Assembly (NCBI RefSeq): GCF_000276605.1
Contig: NZ_AKJX01000097.1
Coordinates: 1 to 64,000 of the forward strand
Length of the DNA stretch: 64,000 nucleotides
Direction of reading: 5' to 3'
Source of the DNA: Acidovorax sp. CF316
Lineage (GTDB): Bacteria; Pseudomonadota; Gammaproteobacteria; Burkholderiales; Burkholderiaceae_C
How positions within the stretch are numbered: the first letter of the stretch is position 1; every line of letters begins with the position of its first letter. The notes beneath the pieces are model-generated. The model was not told where the DNA came from and searched no databases. It saw nothing but the letters and a program-made list of their open reading frames with translations. Of the stretch, positions 24,681-33,768 are shown in pieces. A program made the translations under genes and the position numbers.

Positions 24681-25385
24681 ATGAACTTCAAAGACTGTAT
24701 GTTGCACCGTGGGCTGTCGAAGTCCAGTGCAGAAAAATATGCGGGGGCCATTAACGGACCTCTCACGCAATGGGGCAGCGCTGCAGGCGTTCTTTCGGGC
24801 CCACTTGTAGCCATGGACTCCCCTGCAAGCTATGCAGTAGTCCGCTCTCAGTTGGCAGAGCTGCCCATCTTCATCGAACGCAATGCACGCGGCCACAACA
24901 TGTACAGCAATGCCCTCGCGAGATTTGCAAGCTATCTCGATGAAGGCATTCATGGTGACGTTGGACAAGATATCGAGATCATCATGAACGATCCGGCCGT
25001 CGGGGCGACAGAGAAAGTCGAATTGGTGAAGGCCCGTATCGGCCAGGGCGCATTCCGACAAAAGCTTCTCTTGCACTGGGACGGATGTGCAGTCACCGGG
25101 TACAAGGAACTGACGATGCTGGTGGCCTCGCACGTCAAGGCCTGGAGTGCATCGTCCAACGCTGAAAGGCTGGACCCGTTCAATGGACTGCTCCTGAGTC
25201 CAAACCTGGACCGAGCGTTCGACAGAGGTTTCATCACTTTCGATAAGGACGGAGCCATGGAAGTCTCGCCACTCCTAAGCGAGCCCCAAAAAATCGGCAT
25301 CGTGCCAGGTATGCGTGTTGCACTTCAGCCGAAACACCAGCCGTACATGGAACACCACCGAGACGTCGTCTACTTGTCGAAATGA
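24681..25385 (+). CDS. HNH endonuclease domain protein (HNH_2 type)
   Basis: A 234-residue protein. The N-terminal part (1-130) is helical and unassigned, beginning MNFKDCMLHRGLSKSSAEKY, which is reminiscent of restriction-associated N-terminal domains. The C-terminal part carries an HNH_2-type nuclease: RQKLLLHWDGCAVTG, the metal-site histidine in ASHVKAW, then RLDPFNGLLLSPNLDRAFDR followed by GFITF. It should cut DNA with a divalent metal; such genes are frequent in defence islands. The ATG at 24681 is chosen over an in-frame GTG at 24645. Base composition is AT-richer than the surroundings, suggesting transfer. No methylase is adjacent. Confidence 0.8.
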   Translation: MNFKDCMLHRGLSKSSAEKYAGAINGPLTQWGSAAGVLSGPLVAMDSPASYAVVRSQLAELPIFIERNARGHNMYSNALARFASYLDEGIHGDVGQDIEIIMNDPAVGATEKVELVKARIGQGAFRQKLLLHWDGCAVTGYKELTMLVASHVKAWSASSNAERLDPFNGLLLSPNLDRAFDRGFITFDKDGAMEVSPLLSEPQKIGIVPGMRVALQPKHQPYMEHHRDVVYLSK

Positions 25386-25433
25386 TTCTCGGGTGGGAGA
25401 TGCGGCCATCAACGAAGCCGATCGCACCGCCCC

Positions 25434-26681
25434 CTAACCCCTGCACGCCTGGATGAAGCTGTTCAACTCCCCATCCCGATCATGCTCATGCGCCCCCACA
25501 TAGCGCGGCTCGGGATACACCGCCAAATTCACCACCACCAGCTGCTCTGCGCGGTGGATGTAAATGCGCTGGCCCGAGTGGCCCATGGCCAGCATGGCGC
25601 CGTCGTCGGTGAGCCACCAGCCGTAGCCGTAGCCGGTGATGCCCAGCGAGCGGCGCGCGGGGTGAAAGTCTTCGGGGATGTCGAAAGCGCGCGTGGCCAT
25701 GGCATTGACCCAGCCAGGGGGCAGGATGGCCTGACCGTCCACCACGCCATCGGCGGCCACCAGGGCGGCCAGGCGGCCCATGTCGCGAAGCGACATGCCG
25801 GCGCGGCTGCCGGCGATCTCCTGGCCGCCGTCGGATTCGAGGGTGTAGTAGGCGTCGTCTTCCATGCCGCAGGGCTGCCACACCTTGGCGGCCATGTAGT
25901 CGGCCAGCGTCTGCCCCGTGGCGGCGCACAGCACGCAGCCCAGCAAATAGGTGTCGCCGGTGTTGTAGTGCCAGTGGCTGCCGGGGCGGTGCTCGGAGGG
26001 CAGTGCCTGCAGCATGGCGAGCACGCCGCCGGGCACCTTGTCGGCCAGCGACTTGCTGTAGCGGTTCACGTCGGATTGCTTGTCGGTGTAAACCTCGGAC
26101 CAGGCGACGCCGGAGCACATGGTCATGAGCTGCCGCACGGTGACGCCGGCGTAGCCGCTGCCCTGCAGTTGCGGCAGGTAGCGCACCACGGGGTCGTCCA
26201 CGCTGGCGATGGCGCCGTCGCGCACGGCCGCGCCCACCAGCAGTGCGGTCATGGATTTCACGGTGGACATGGTGCTCCAGCGCTCGCCGGGTTGCAGGCC
26301 CAGGCCGTAGCGCTCCAGCACCACTTGGCCATCGCGCACCACGAGCAGGCCGGCCACGGCGTTGCGGTCCATGAAGTCTTCGACCGTGCGCGGCTCGCCG
26401 CCATGGGTGTAGTGCGGCAGTTGCAGCTCGGGCCCGCGCACCACGGGCCGGGGCGCGCTGCCACGGCGGATGGTGCGCGTGGCAAAGAGCTGGTCGACGA
26501 TGCGGTAGCCGTAGGCTTGCAAGGGGGGTGACCACAGCAGGAAGTCTTCGCTGCGCGGCAGATGCACGCGGGGCTCGGCGGTGCGGGTGGGTGCGATGGG
26601 CAGTGAGTCAGGGGGTGGGTTGGAGGTCATGGTGTCGCGCTGCATGGATGGTGCTTGCTGGCCGTTCGCCCATTCACTCAT
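25434..26681 (-). CDS. Serine hydrolase, beta-lactamase/6-aminohexanoate-dimer hydrolase type
   Basis: A 415-residue class-C beta-lactamase-fold enzyme without a clear signal peptide. The catalytic SxxK is Ser139-Thr-Val-Lys142 (in WSTMSTVKS), and the catalytic Tyr is probably Tyr239 in HYNTGDTYLLG. The GYGYGWWLTDDGAMLAMGHS block near the C-terminus is typical of EstB/NylB-like esterases and amide hydrolases. Its ATG overlaps the stop of the upstream binding-protein gene (ATGA), so the two are translationally coupled. A substrate brought in through that Bug protein is plausible. Confidence 0.85.
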   Translation of the reverse strand: MSEWANGQQAPSMQRDTMTSNPPPDSLPIAPTRTAEPRVHLPRSEDFLLWSPPLQAYGYRIVDQLFATRTIRRGSAPRPVVRGPELQLPHYTHGGEPRTVEDFMDRNAVAGLLVVRDGQVVLERYGLGLQPGERWSTMSTVKSMTALLVGAAVRDGAIASVDDPVVRYLPQLQGSGYAGVTVRQLMTMCSGVAWSEVYTDKQSDVNRYSKSLADKVPGGVLAMLQALPSEHRPGSHWHYNTGDTYLLGCVLCAATGQTLADYMAAKVWQPCGMEDDAYYTLESDGGQEIAGSRAGMSLRDMGRLAALVAADGVVDGQAILPPGWVNAMATRAFDIPEDFHPARRSLGITGYGYGWWLTDDGAMLAMGHSGQRIYIHRAEQLVVVNLAVYPEPRYVGAHEHDRDGELNSFIQACRG

Positions 26682-27676
26682 TCGTTCTGGATGCCCAGGC
26701 GGGCGATGATGGGGCCCCACACGGCGGCCTCGTCCTGCATGGTCTTGGCCACGGCCTGCGGGCCCAGGGCGGTGGGCGGGTCCATGAACAGGGTGTCCAT
26801 GCGGGCCTTGACGACGGGGTCGGCCCAGAACTTCTTCGTCTCGGCATTGAGCCGGTCCACCACTTCCCGGGGCGTGCCCTTGGGCACCATCACGCCGTAC
26901 CAGCCGCCGGCGGGGAAGTCCCTGAGCCCGGCTTCGTAGACGGTGGGCACATTGGGCAGCGCGGGCGAGCGCTGGCTGCCGAACACCAGCAGCGGCACCA
27001 CCTTGCCGCCCTTGGCCTGGGGCACCACGCTGGTGATGGCATCGGCCGTGAGCTGGGTTTCGCCCCCGATCAGGCCCACCATGGCCGGGGCCGCGCCCTT
27101 GTAGGGCACGTGGGTCATCTGCAGGCCGAAGTGCTGCAGCAGGAACTCGACGTTCAGGTGCGTGGAGTTGCCCTTGCCGGCCGAGCCGTAGTTGAGCGTG
27201 TCGGGCTTGGCGCGGGCCAGCTTGACCAGGTCGTCCAGCGACTTGATCCCCGAGGCCGGGCTGGCCACCAGCACCTGCGAGGTGCCTGCGAGCATGAGCA
27301 CGGGGTCGAAATCCTTCACCGGGTCGTAGGCCAGCGTCTTGTACGAAAAGCGGTTGAGCGACATGTTCGACGTGCTGCCGAACAGCAGCGTGTAGCCGTT
27401 GGCCGGCTGCTTGGCCACGTAGCTGGCCGCAATGCCGCCGTTGGCGCCGGGCTTGTTGTCCACCACCACGGGCTGCCCGAGCGAGCGGCCCATGTGGTCG
27501 GCCCAGGCGCGCGCCAGCCCATCGGCGGCTCCGCCGGCGGCCACCGGCACCACCACGGTGATGGCGCGCGTGGGGTAGGCCTGCTGCGCCTGCAAGGGCG
27601 TGGCCACCAGTGCCGCAAGGCCGGCCAGCGCCAGAGCCAGCCCAGAAAAGAAGCGAGGATGTGTCGATGAAGCCAT
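26678..27676 (-). CDS. Bug/TctC-type tripartite tricarboxylate transporter substrate-binding protein
   Basis: A 332-residue periplasmic binding protein with a signal peptide (about 1-30, ending TPLQAQQA). Family motifs present are ITVVVPVAAGGAADGLARAW, NKPGANGGIAASYVAKQPAN, THVPYKGAAPAMVGLIGGE and ALPNVPTVYEAGL. It captures a small carboxylate or amide for a TctAB permease located elsewhere. It is the first gene of a two-gene operon with the serine hydrolase and is divergent from a LysR regulator. An upstream in-frame extension to 27766 is not supported. Confidence 0.92.
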   Translation of the reverse strand: MASSTHPRFFSGLALALAGLAALVATPLQAQQAYPTRAITVVVPVAAGGAADGLARAWADHMGRSLGQPVVVDNKPGANGGIAASYVAKQPANGYTLLFGSTSNMSLNRFSYKTLAYDPVKDFDPVLMLAGTSQVLVASPASGIKSLDDLVKLARAKPDTLNYGSAGKGNSTHLNVEFLLQHFGLQMTHVPYKGAAPAMVGLIGGETQLTADAITSVVPQAKGGKVVPLLVFGSQRSPALPNVPTVYEAGLRDFPAGGWYGVMVPKGTPREVVDRLNAETKKFWADPVVKARMDTLFMDPPTALGPQAVAKTMQDEAAVWGPIIARLGIQNE

Positions 27677-27741
27677 GGTGCGTGCTGCCTTCGCAATGAG
27701 TGGATGCCAGGCCATGCTAGGCACCGGACGGCAGTACGTCC

Positions 27742-27767
27742 AATGCATAATTATTTGAAAACGCATT
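27742..27767. promoter_or_regulatory. Candidate LysR operator (interrupted dyad)
   Basis: The 127-bp gap between the Bug gene and the divergent LysR gene contains AATGC (27742-27746) and its inverse GCATT (27763-27767) around a strongly AT-rich core. This suits a LysR tetramer site in a divergent promoter. No consensus is known for this regulator. Confidence 0.35.
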
Positions 27768-27803
27768 ACCGCTACTCATGACAATTCCCATCGGAGCCCC
27801 GCC

Positions 27804-28706
27804 ATGAACCTGCAGCAGTTCGAGCATTTGCTCGCCGTGGCCGAAACCGGCTCCTTCAGCCGCGCGGCCGAGCAGCTGTACCTGACGCAGCCTGCGCTGA
27901 GCCGCAGCATCCTGGCCATGGAAGACGAGCTGGGCGCCCCGCTCATCGAGCGCGCGGGCAAGCGCAAGGCGCTCACGCCGCTGGGCGTGCTGGTGGCGGC
28001 GCGGGCCCGGCGCATCGGGCTGGAGGTGTCGGAGCTCAAGCGCAGCGCCAGCCTGCTGGCGGGGCTGGAGATCGGCAGCGCCAAGCTCGGCCTGGGCCCC
28101 GCGCCCACGGCGATGCTGGCCGTGCCGCTGCTGCAGCACATGCTGGCGCAGCACCCGCGCATCCACATCCAGCTCTCCAGCGGGCCGGCCGAGCTGCAGC
28201 TGCAGAGCCTGCGCGCGCGCACGCTGGATGCGCTGGTAATCCACCGACGCACCCTGCCCCCGGCCGACGACCTGGACGTGGAGCTGTTCCCCGACATGCG
28301 CCTGGGCTTTGTCTGCCGCAGCGGCCACCCCTTGCACGGCGCGGCCCAGGTGGCGTTTGCCCAGTTGCGCCAGTACCCGCTGGCCGGCACGGGCCTGAGC
28401 GACGAGGCCGTGCACAGCCTGAACGCCCACTTCGGGCGCACCGCGCACTTCAGCGAAGCCTTGCAGATCCAGTCGGACGAGGTGGCCTGCCTGCTCGACG
28501 TGGTGCGCACCACCGACGCCGTGTTCCTGGGCACCATCGAAGCCGCCCGCGCGCTCATCGACCAGGGCGAACTGGCCGAGCTGCGGCTGACCCGCCCGCT
28601 GCGGCTGACCTCGCAGTTCGCCTTTGTCACGCTGGAGGGCATATCGCAGGCGCCAGCGCTGAAAGTGGTGCGGGATTTCTGTGCGCAGCGGATGGGGGGC
28701 GGGTGA
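27804..28706 (+). CDS. LysR-family transcriptional regulator
   Basis: A 300-residue LysR protein. It starts MNLQQFEHLLAVAETGSFSR, the recognition region is AEQLYLTQPALSRSILAMED, and the effector domain covers about 92-295 (SAKLGLGPAPTAMLAVPLLQ, QSLRARTLDALVIHR, FPDMRLGFVCR). Standing divergent to the Bug/hydrolase operon, it most likely activates that operon in response to its substrate. It ends 117 bp before the next gene. Confidence 0.92.
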   Translation: MNLQQFEHLLAVAETGSFSRAAEQLYLTQPALSRSILAMEDELGAPLIERAGKRKALTPLGVLVAARARRIGLEVSELKRSASLLAGLEIGSAKLGLGPAPTAMLAVPLLQHMLAQHPRIHIQLSSGPAELQLQSLRARTLDALVIHRRTLPPADDLDVELFPDMRLGFVCRSGHPLHGAAQVAFAQLRQYPLAGTGLSDEAVHSLNAHFGRTAHFSEALQIQSDEVACLLDVVRTTDAVFLGTIEAARALIDQGELAELRLTRPLRLTSQFAFVTLEGISQAPALKVVRDFCAQRMGGG

Positions 28707-28823
28707 GGCGCTTAGTGCGCCTTTTGCCGCAACGTTGTTCACGGCGTGGCGGCCGTAAGATGCGCTGCGAAACCGGGCGCAACGCGTACAGCGCCGCCAT
28801 CATCAACCTGCAGGTACAGACAA

Positions 28824-29684
28824 ATGAACACCATGCGCCGCCTTATTGCAGCAGGCATTGCAGCCACCGTGGGCTGGAAAGGGGCTTGGGGCCAGAAGCC
28901 CGAAGAGCGCCCGCCCAGCGGCAAGGCCACGGCCCCGACGCCTGAACCACCATCGTCAGTACAGCCCCGCCACGTGCTGTGCTTCCTCGGAAAAAGCAGC
29001 AACCTGGCGCCATTGAAGGCCGCAGTGGCGGGCGCGGTGCGTGATTTCGCGACCGGGTTCAGTGCGGACGAGGACTACTCCCTCTCCGAGCCCGACGGGC
29101 GCATGCAGCGGTCTTTCGAGGTGAACCGCGACCGGGTGGTACCCAATGCGTGGACCGCGGCGGACGAAAAGGCGGTCGCCAGCCACCGCTCCGTCCTCTA
29201 CGTGCTGGGACCGCCCATGGACCGCAAAGACACGGTCAAGGTCTCGATGGCCGCACTGCAGCTGGTGGGCCGCGTGCTCGATGCCGGGGCGGTGGCCGCC
29301 AAGGGCGAAAGCGCAGGCGTCGCGCACGGGATCGACCGGTGGCGGGAACTGGTGCGCCAGGGTGCCCAGGCCCAGCAGTCGGGCGACCTGCTGGCGCAGC
29401 AACGGGTGGGCCGCCTGGCCTTCGCCCGGCGCCCGATATCGGACAAGGGCTACCTGCAAAGCGTGGGCTTTCACCTGGTCGGCTTGCCGGAGGTGTATGC
29501 GCCGCAATCGCTTGGATCGGAGCTGCAGGTGGTGGCGCTGATGGATGCCGTAGCGGATGAGATGGCACAGCACGGGCTGGCGCAGGTGCTCCAGCAGCGT
29601 CGTGCTGCCCACACGCTCGCCTCCACGTATGAGGAGGACGATTTCAAGTTCAACCCCTATGGGATAGTCCGCCTGCCCCGATAG
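28824..29684 (+). CDS. Exported protein of unknown function (possibly DUF4261-like)
   Basis: A 286-residue product with a Tat- or Sec-like lead (MNTMRRLIAAGIAATVGWKG) and a Pro/Ser-rich linker. The globular part includes AVASHRSVLYVLGPPMDRKD, SMAALQLVGRVLDAGAVAAK with GESAG, and GFHLVGLPEVYAPQSLGSEL. The order (His-containing strand, long helix, then a GLPEV-type segment near the end) vaguely recalls DUF4261, but I cannot confirm it. ATG at 28824 is used; an upstream start at 28746 would add a non-hydrophobic lead. Convergent with the EamA gene. Confidence 0.6.
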   Translation: MNTMRRLIAAGIAATVGWKGAWGQKPEERPPSGKATAPTPEPPSSVQPRHVLCFLGKSSNLAPLKAAVAGAVRDFATGFSADEDYSLSEPDGRMQRSFEVNRDRVVPNAWTAADEKAVASHRSVLYVLGPPMDRKDTVKVSMAALQLVGRVLDAGAVAAKGESAGVAHGIDRWRELVRQGAQAQQSGDLLAQQRVGRLAFARRPISDKGYLQSVGFHLVGLPEVYAPQSLGSELQVVALMDAVADEMAQHGLAQVLQQRRAAHTLASTYEEDDFKFNPYGIVRLPR

Positions 29685-29760
29685 CGCCCACCGGGGGCGG
29701 CGAGGCGCAGCACTGCGCATGGGAGCGCTCGCGGACCCAAGGCCACGCCCTTGGCCGCCC

Positions 29761-30699
29761 TCACTTCCCTGCCCCACCCGGCCCCGCATCGCGCGTCACC
29801 AGCCAGATGCCTGCGCACACCAGCACCAGCGCGACCAGGTTCTTCCACTCCAGCAGGGCCTCGCCCAGGAAGATGGCCGACAGGCCGGCGCCGAACACCG
29901 GCACGGTGAAGTTGAACACCGTGACCTGGCTCACGCGGTTGTGCTTGAGCAGCAGGCTCCACAGCGAGAAGGCGGCCGAGGACAGCAGGGCCAGGTACAC
30001 CAGCAAGGCGGTGGATGCGGGGGTGAAGCCGGTGAGCGAGCCGCCCGCGCCCCAGCCCATGGCCAGCAGGGCCACGCCGCCGATGGCCAGTTGCCAGCCG
30101 GTCATGACGACCGAATCCATGCGCTGCGAGACCTGCTTGCCGTAAATGCTGGCGGCGGCCAGCACCAGGGCGGCCAGCACCACGAAGCCTTCGCCGAGCA
30201 GGGTGAAATCGAGGTCCAGGCTGCCCCGGCCCAGGTTGACCACCATGACGCCCGCAAAACCCACCACGCAGCCCCACAGCTTGGCGTGGCTGAGCCGATC
30301 GTTGTGGTAGACCCAGTGCGCCAGCAGCACGCTGAAGAAGGTGCCGGTGGCGTTCATGATGGAGGCCTTGACCCCCGTGGTATGCGCCACGCCCACATAG
30401 AAGAACACGTACTGCAGCGCGGTCTGCGCCAGGCCCAGCACCACCAGCTGGCGCGGTGCGCCAGTGCCCAGGGCCACGATGCTGCGGCCGCTGGCGACGG
30501 CCCACGCGAGCAGGATCAAGCCGGCGCCCACGAAGCGCCAACCGGCGAAGACGAGCTGGGTGGGGATGTCGCCCTTGGCGATGCCGAACCAGGCGTAGCC
30601 GGTCTTGATGGCGGGGTAGGAGCTGCCCCAGAGCAGGCAGCACAGCAGTGCCACGGCGACGAGGACCTTGCGGTCGGCGAAACGGGAAACAGCCCCCAT
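29761..30699 (-). CDS. EamA-family (DMT) transporter
   Basis: A 312-residue inner-membrane protein with ten predicted spans in two EamA repeats. Visible elements are LLWGSSYPAIKTGYAWFGI at the start of repeat one, AHTTGVKASIMNATGTFFSV, and LSSAAFSLWSLLLKHNRVSQ followed by VFNFTVPVFGAGLSAIFLGE in repeat two. It is closest in style to uncharacterised PecM/RhaT-like permeases. It probably exports a small metabolite. It is separated from the TRAP operon upstream on its strand by a terminator. Confidence 0.88.
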   Translation of the reverse strand: MGAVSRFADRKVLVAVALLCCLLWGSSYPAIKTGYAWFGIAKGDIPTQLVFAGWRFVGAGLILLAWAVASGRSIVALGTGAPRQLVVLGLAQTALQYVFFYVGVAHTTGVKASIMNATGTFFSVLLAHWVYHNDRLSHAKLWGCVVGFAGVMVVNLGRGSLDLDFTLLGEGFVVLAALVLAAASIYGKQVSQRMDSVVMTGWQLAIGGVALLAMGWGAGGSLTGFTPASTALLVYLALLSSAAFSLWSLLLKHNRVSQVTVFNFTVPVFGAGLSAIFLGEALLEWKNLVALVLVCAGIWLVTRDAGPGGAGK

Positions 30700-30727
30700 G
30701 CGGAAATCTTTCAGTCAAAAGTAAAAC

Positions 30728-30747
30728 GAGGCGCCCGAGGGCGCCTC
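30728..30747. terminator. GC-rich hairpin upstream of the EamA gene
   Basis: GAGGCGCC and GGCGCCTC form an 8-bp stem with a CGAG loop. On the minus strand it is followed by GTTTTAC, a weak T-tract. It may reinforce the stronger terminator at 30770-30814. Confidence 0.5.
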
Positions 30748-30769
30748 ATGAATGCTATCGCTCAGTGCA

Positions 30770-30814
30770 GAAAAAAAGACGCAGGGGGCCGGCCTCGCCG
30801 CCAGGCCCCCTGCG
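30770..30814 (-). terminator. Intrinsic terminator of the uronate/TRAP operon
   Basis: On the minus strand, three bases after the DctM stop codon, CGCAGGGGGCC pairs with GGCCCCCTGCG across a 13-nt GC-rich loop and is followed by TCTTTTTTT. It closes the operon that starts at 35480. Confidence 0.88.
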
Positions 30815-30816
30815 CT

Positions 30817-32109
30817 TCACCCACCACCCTTGAGGACCAGGTCCGGCAGCCACATGGAGAACTGCGGCACGTAGGTCACGAGCATCAGCGCCACGATGAG
30901 CGCGCTGTAGAACGGCCAGATGGTCTTCATCACCTCACCCACGGAGATGCCGCCGATGGTGCAGCCGATGAACTGCGTGGTGCCCACGGGCGGCGTGTTC
31001 AGGCCCAGCGCGCAGTTGATCAGGATCACGATGCCGAACTGCTCGGTGCTCATGCCGAACTGCTGGCAGATGGGCAGGAAGATCGGCGTGCAGATCAGGA
31101 TGGTGGCCGCCATGTCGAGGAAGGTGCCCAGGATGAACAGGATGATGTTCACGCACAGGAAGATGACCCAGGGCGAGGTGCTCATGGACTTGAGCGCATC
31201 GCCCGTGAGCTCGGCCACGCCGTACAGGCCGATGAGGTAGCCGAACATGGACGAGATGCCGATCAGCAGCAGCACGGTGCCCGTGGTCTTGACGGCCTTG
31301 GACGCGGCCTTGAGGAACTGCTCGCGCGTGAGCTTCTTGTAGACGAAGACCGAGAGCACCAGCGCCCACAGCACCGCCACCGACGCCGACTCGGTGGCCG
31401 TGAAGGCCCCCGACAGGATGCCCGCGATGATGATCACCACCACGGCCAGGCCGGGGACGGAGGCGCGGAACGAGATCCACACGATCTCCCAGCCGGGGAA
31501 GGTGCCGGCGGGGTAACCGCGCTTGACGGCCACGAGGTAGGCGGCTGCCAGGTTGCAGATGGTCAGCAGCAGCGCGGGCACGATGCCGGCGAGGATCAGC
31601 GCAGCGATGCTCACCTTGCCGCCGGCGGCCAGCGTGAAGATGATGAGGTTGTGCGAGGTGGGCATGAGCGCGCCCACCAGCGAAGCGTGCGTGGTCACGT
31701 TCACCGCGTAGTCGGTGTGGTAGCCCTCTTTCTTCATCTGCGGGATGAGCACGGCCCCCATGGCCGAGACGTCGGCCACGGGCGAGCCCGAGACGCCGCC
31801 GAACAGCGTGCAGGCGAGCACGTTGCTCATGCCCAGGCCGCCGCGCACGTGGCCGGCCACGCTCTTGGCGAAGTTGACGATGCGGTCGGCGATGCCGCCG
31901 TACATCATGATCTCACCGGCAAAGATGAAGAACGGGATGGCCAGGAACGAGAACGGGTTCATGCCCGAAATCATCTGCTGGAAGCCCACGGCCAGCGGCA
32001 GGCCTTCGTAGAGGATGGTGGCCAGCGAGGACAGGCCGATCGAGAAGGCCACGGGCACGCCCAGCAGCAGCAGAAGCGTGAAGGTCACGCAGAGGATGGT
32101 CAACGCCAT
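30817..32109 (-). CDS. TRAP transporter large permease (DctM family)
   Basis: A 430-residue protein with about 12 membrane spans. Signatures: GVPVAFSIGLSSLATILYEG, FIFAGEIMMYGGIADRIV, LFGGVSGSPVADVSAMGAVL, and ALGLNTPPVGTTQFIGCTIG near the C-terminus. It is the sodium-coupled transport subunit. With DctQ (32168) and DctP (32745) it forms a complete tripartite transporter at the end of an operon that begins with uronate dehydrogenase, so uronates or related sugar acids are the probable substrates. Confidence 0.93.
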   Translation of the reverse strand: MALTILCVTFTLLLLLGVPVAFSIGLSSLATILYEGLPLAVGFQQMISGMNPFSFLAIPFFIFAGEIMMYGGIADRIVNFAKSVAGHVRGGLGMSNVLACTLFGGVSGSPVADVSAMGAVLIPQMKKEGYHTDYAVNVTTHASLVGALMPTSHNLIIFTLAAGGKVSIAALILAGIVPALLLTICNLAAAYLVAVKRGYPAGTFPGWEIVWISFRASVPGLAVVVIIIAGILSGAFTATESASVAVLWALVLSVFVYKKLTREQFLKAASKAVKTTGTVLLLIGISSMFGYLIGLYGVAELTGDALKSMSTSPWVIFLCVNIILFILGTFLDMAATILICTPIFLPICQQFGMSTEQFGIVILINCALGLNTPPVGTTQFIGCTIGGISVGEVMKTIWPFYSALIVALMLVTYVPQFSMWLPDLVLKGGG

Positions 32110-32167
32110 GGTGGTGGAATCTTTGTAGGGACGTGAGGGTGCGAAAGAACGGCTCGGGGGCGGGGAA

Positions 32168-32665
32168 TCAATGCCAGGCCGGCTCGACTTCCACGCCGCG
32201 CAGGATGGCGATGATGTGCTCCAGCGAGAACATGGCCACCAGCACGCCGGCCATGGCGGGCGGCACGTACTTGAAGGCTTCGGAGATACCGAGCGTGGGG
32301 ATCTTGTAGGGCGCGACCGACTCGGCCAGTACGCCGCAGTTCCAGGCCATGACGACGCCGAACAGCAGCACCAGCGCGTGGATCAGCAATTCGAGCTTGG
32401 TGCGCAGCCAGTCGGGCGCCAGCACCAGAAAGGATTCGAGGCCGATGTGGCCCGCATCGCGCACCCCCACGGCCATGCCGAGCATGGTCACGTAGAGCAC
32501 GAGCAGCACGGCGCCGCTCTCGGCCCAGGTGGGCGTGTCGTTGAACACATAGCGGCCGATGACCTGGTAGAGCACGGCGCAAACCAGCAGGACGAGCCCT
32601 CCCACCCCGAGTTGAAGGCAGGTGCGCGCGATGAAAGCGCAGAGTCGCGTGTACATAGTGGACAT
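32168..32665 (-). CDS. TRAP transporter small permease (DctQ family)
   Basis: A 165-residue protein with four membrane spans, as usual for DctQ. Typical elements are VLYQVIGRYVFNDTPTWAES and TMLGMAVGVRDAGHIGLESF. It stabilises the large permease and couples it to the binding protein. It sits between dctP (79-bp gap) and dctM (58-bp gap) in the uronate operon. Confidence 0.92.
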   Translation of the reverse strand: MSTMYTRLCAFIARTCLQLGVGGLVLLVCAVLYQVIGRYVFNDTPTWAESGAVLLVLYVTMLGMAVGVRDAGHIGLESFLVLAPDWLRTKLELLIHALVLLFGVVMAWNCGVLAESVAPYKIPTLGISEAFKYVPPAMAGVLVAMFSLEHIIAILRGVEVEPAWH

Positions 32666-32744
32666 TCAATAACAACAACTGGAAAGGGGCAGGCGGCGGG
32701 CGCTTGCGTCCCGGTACCGCCTGCCCTCAGGGCTCTGCTTTTTC

Positions 32745-33722
32745 TTACTGCACGGCGTCGATGCGCTTGACCATGTCCTGCAGCTTGGGGTCCTTGAGGA
32801 ACTTGTCGTACACCGGCTTCATGGCGGTCTTGAAGGCGACCTTGTCGATTTCCACGATCTGCGCGCCGCCGGCCTTCACGGTGGCCAGGGATTTCTCTTC
32901 GCGTTCGTCCCAGATCTTGCGCATGAAGCCCACCGACTCCTTGGCGGCGGCGCGGATGGCCTTCTGGTCATCGGCGCTCAGGGTGTCCCAGACGCGCTTG
33001 GAAAACAGCAGGATCTCGGGCGCCATCGAGTGCTCGGTCTTGTTGAAGTACTTGGCGACTTCGAAGTGGCGCGAGCTCTCGTAGCTGGGGTAGTTGTTCT
33101 CGGCAGCATCCACCAGGCCGGTCTTGAGCGCGGTGTAGACCTCGCCGAAGGGCATGGGGGTGGCATTGGCGCCCATGGCCTCGAGCAGCGAGACCCACAG
33201 GTCGCTCTGCTGCACGCGCACCTTCAGGCCCTTGACGTCGGCCAGGGTCTTGACGGGCTTCTTGACGGTGTAGATCGAGCGTGCGCCGCTGTCGTAGAAA
33301 GCCAGGCCCACGAAGCCCTGCGATTCGCAGTCCTTCAGGATCTCGTCGCCGATGGCGCCGTCGAGCACCTTGCGCATGTGTTCCTTGTCGCGGAACAGGA
33401 AGGGCATGGTGGGCACCATGGTGGCGGGGCAGATGTTGTTCATGGGCGCGACGTTCACGCGCGTCATGGCGATGGCGCCCAGCTTGGTCTGCTCGATGGT
33501 GTCCTTCTCGATGCCCAGGGACCCCTTGGCGTAGACCTTGATGCTGTGCTTGCCGCCCGTGGCCTTGGACAGCGTCTCGCCCATGTGGCGCACGGCCAGC
33601 ACGGTGGGGTAGTCCTCGGGGTGGATGTCCGACGAGCGGAATTCGGTGGCCTGCGCGGCCAGGCTGCCCAGCAGCATGCCGGCGGCCAGCGCCACGCGGC
33701 CAAAGAGGTGGGGAACGTTCAT
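32745..33722 (-). CDS. TRAP transporter substrate-binding protein (DctP family)
   Basis: A 325-residue periplasmic protein with a signal peptide (about 1-23, ending LAAQA). Family landmarks include [93 protein letters not shown] and the conserved late part [10 protein letters not shown]. The Arg in KVRVQQ is the usual carboxylate-binding residue. The ATG at 33720-33722 follows a CCAGGAGAC ribosome-binding site. By operon context it binds galacturonate or glucuronate. Confidence 0.93.
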   Translation of the reverse strand: MNVPHLFGRVALAAGMLLGSLAAQATEFRSSDIHPEDYPTVLAVRHMGETLSKATGGKHSIKVYAKGSLGIEKDTIEQTKLGAIAMTRVNVAPMNNICPATMVPTMPFLFRDKEHMRKVLDGAIGDEILKDCESQGFVGLAFYDSGARSIYTVKKPVKTLADVKGLKVRVQQSDLWVSLLEAMGANATPMPFGEVYTALKTGLVDAAENNYPSYESSRHFEVAKYFNKTEHSMAPEILLFSKRVWDTLSADDQKAIRAAAKESVGFMRKIWDEREEKSLATVKAGGAQIVEIDKVAFKTAMKPVYDKFLKDPKLQDMVKRIDAVQ

Positions 33723-33768
33723 GGTGGTTGTCTCCTGGGTTGAAAAGGGGTGTGCGGTGCTGCGCTGC

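Noticed and set aside
29719-32136. 805-codon plus-strand frame opposite the EamA and TRAP genes
   Set aside because: Composition is Gln/His/Gly/Asp-rich without domain pattern, and it spans a terminator and several real genes on the other strand.
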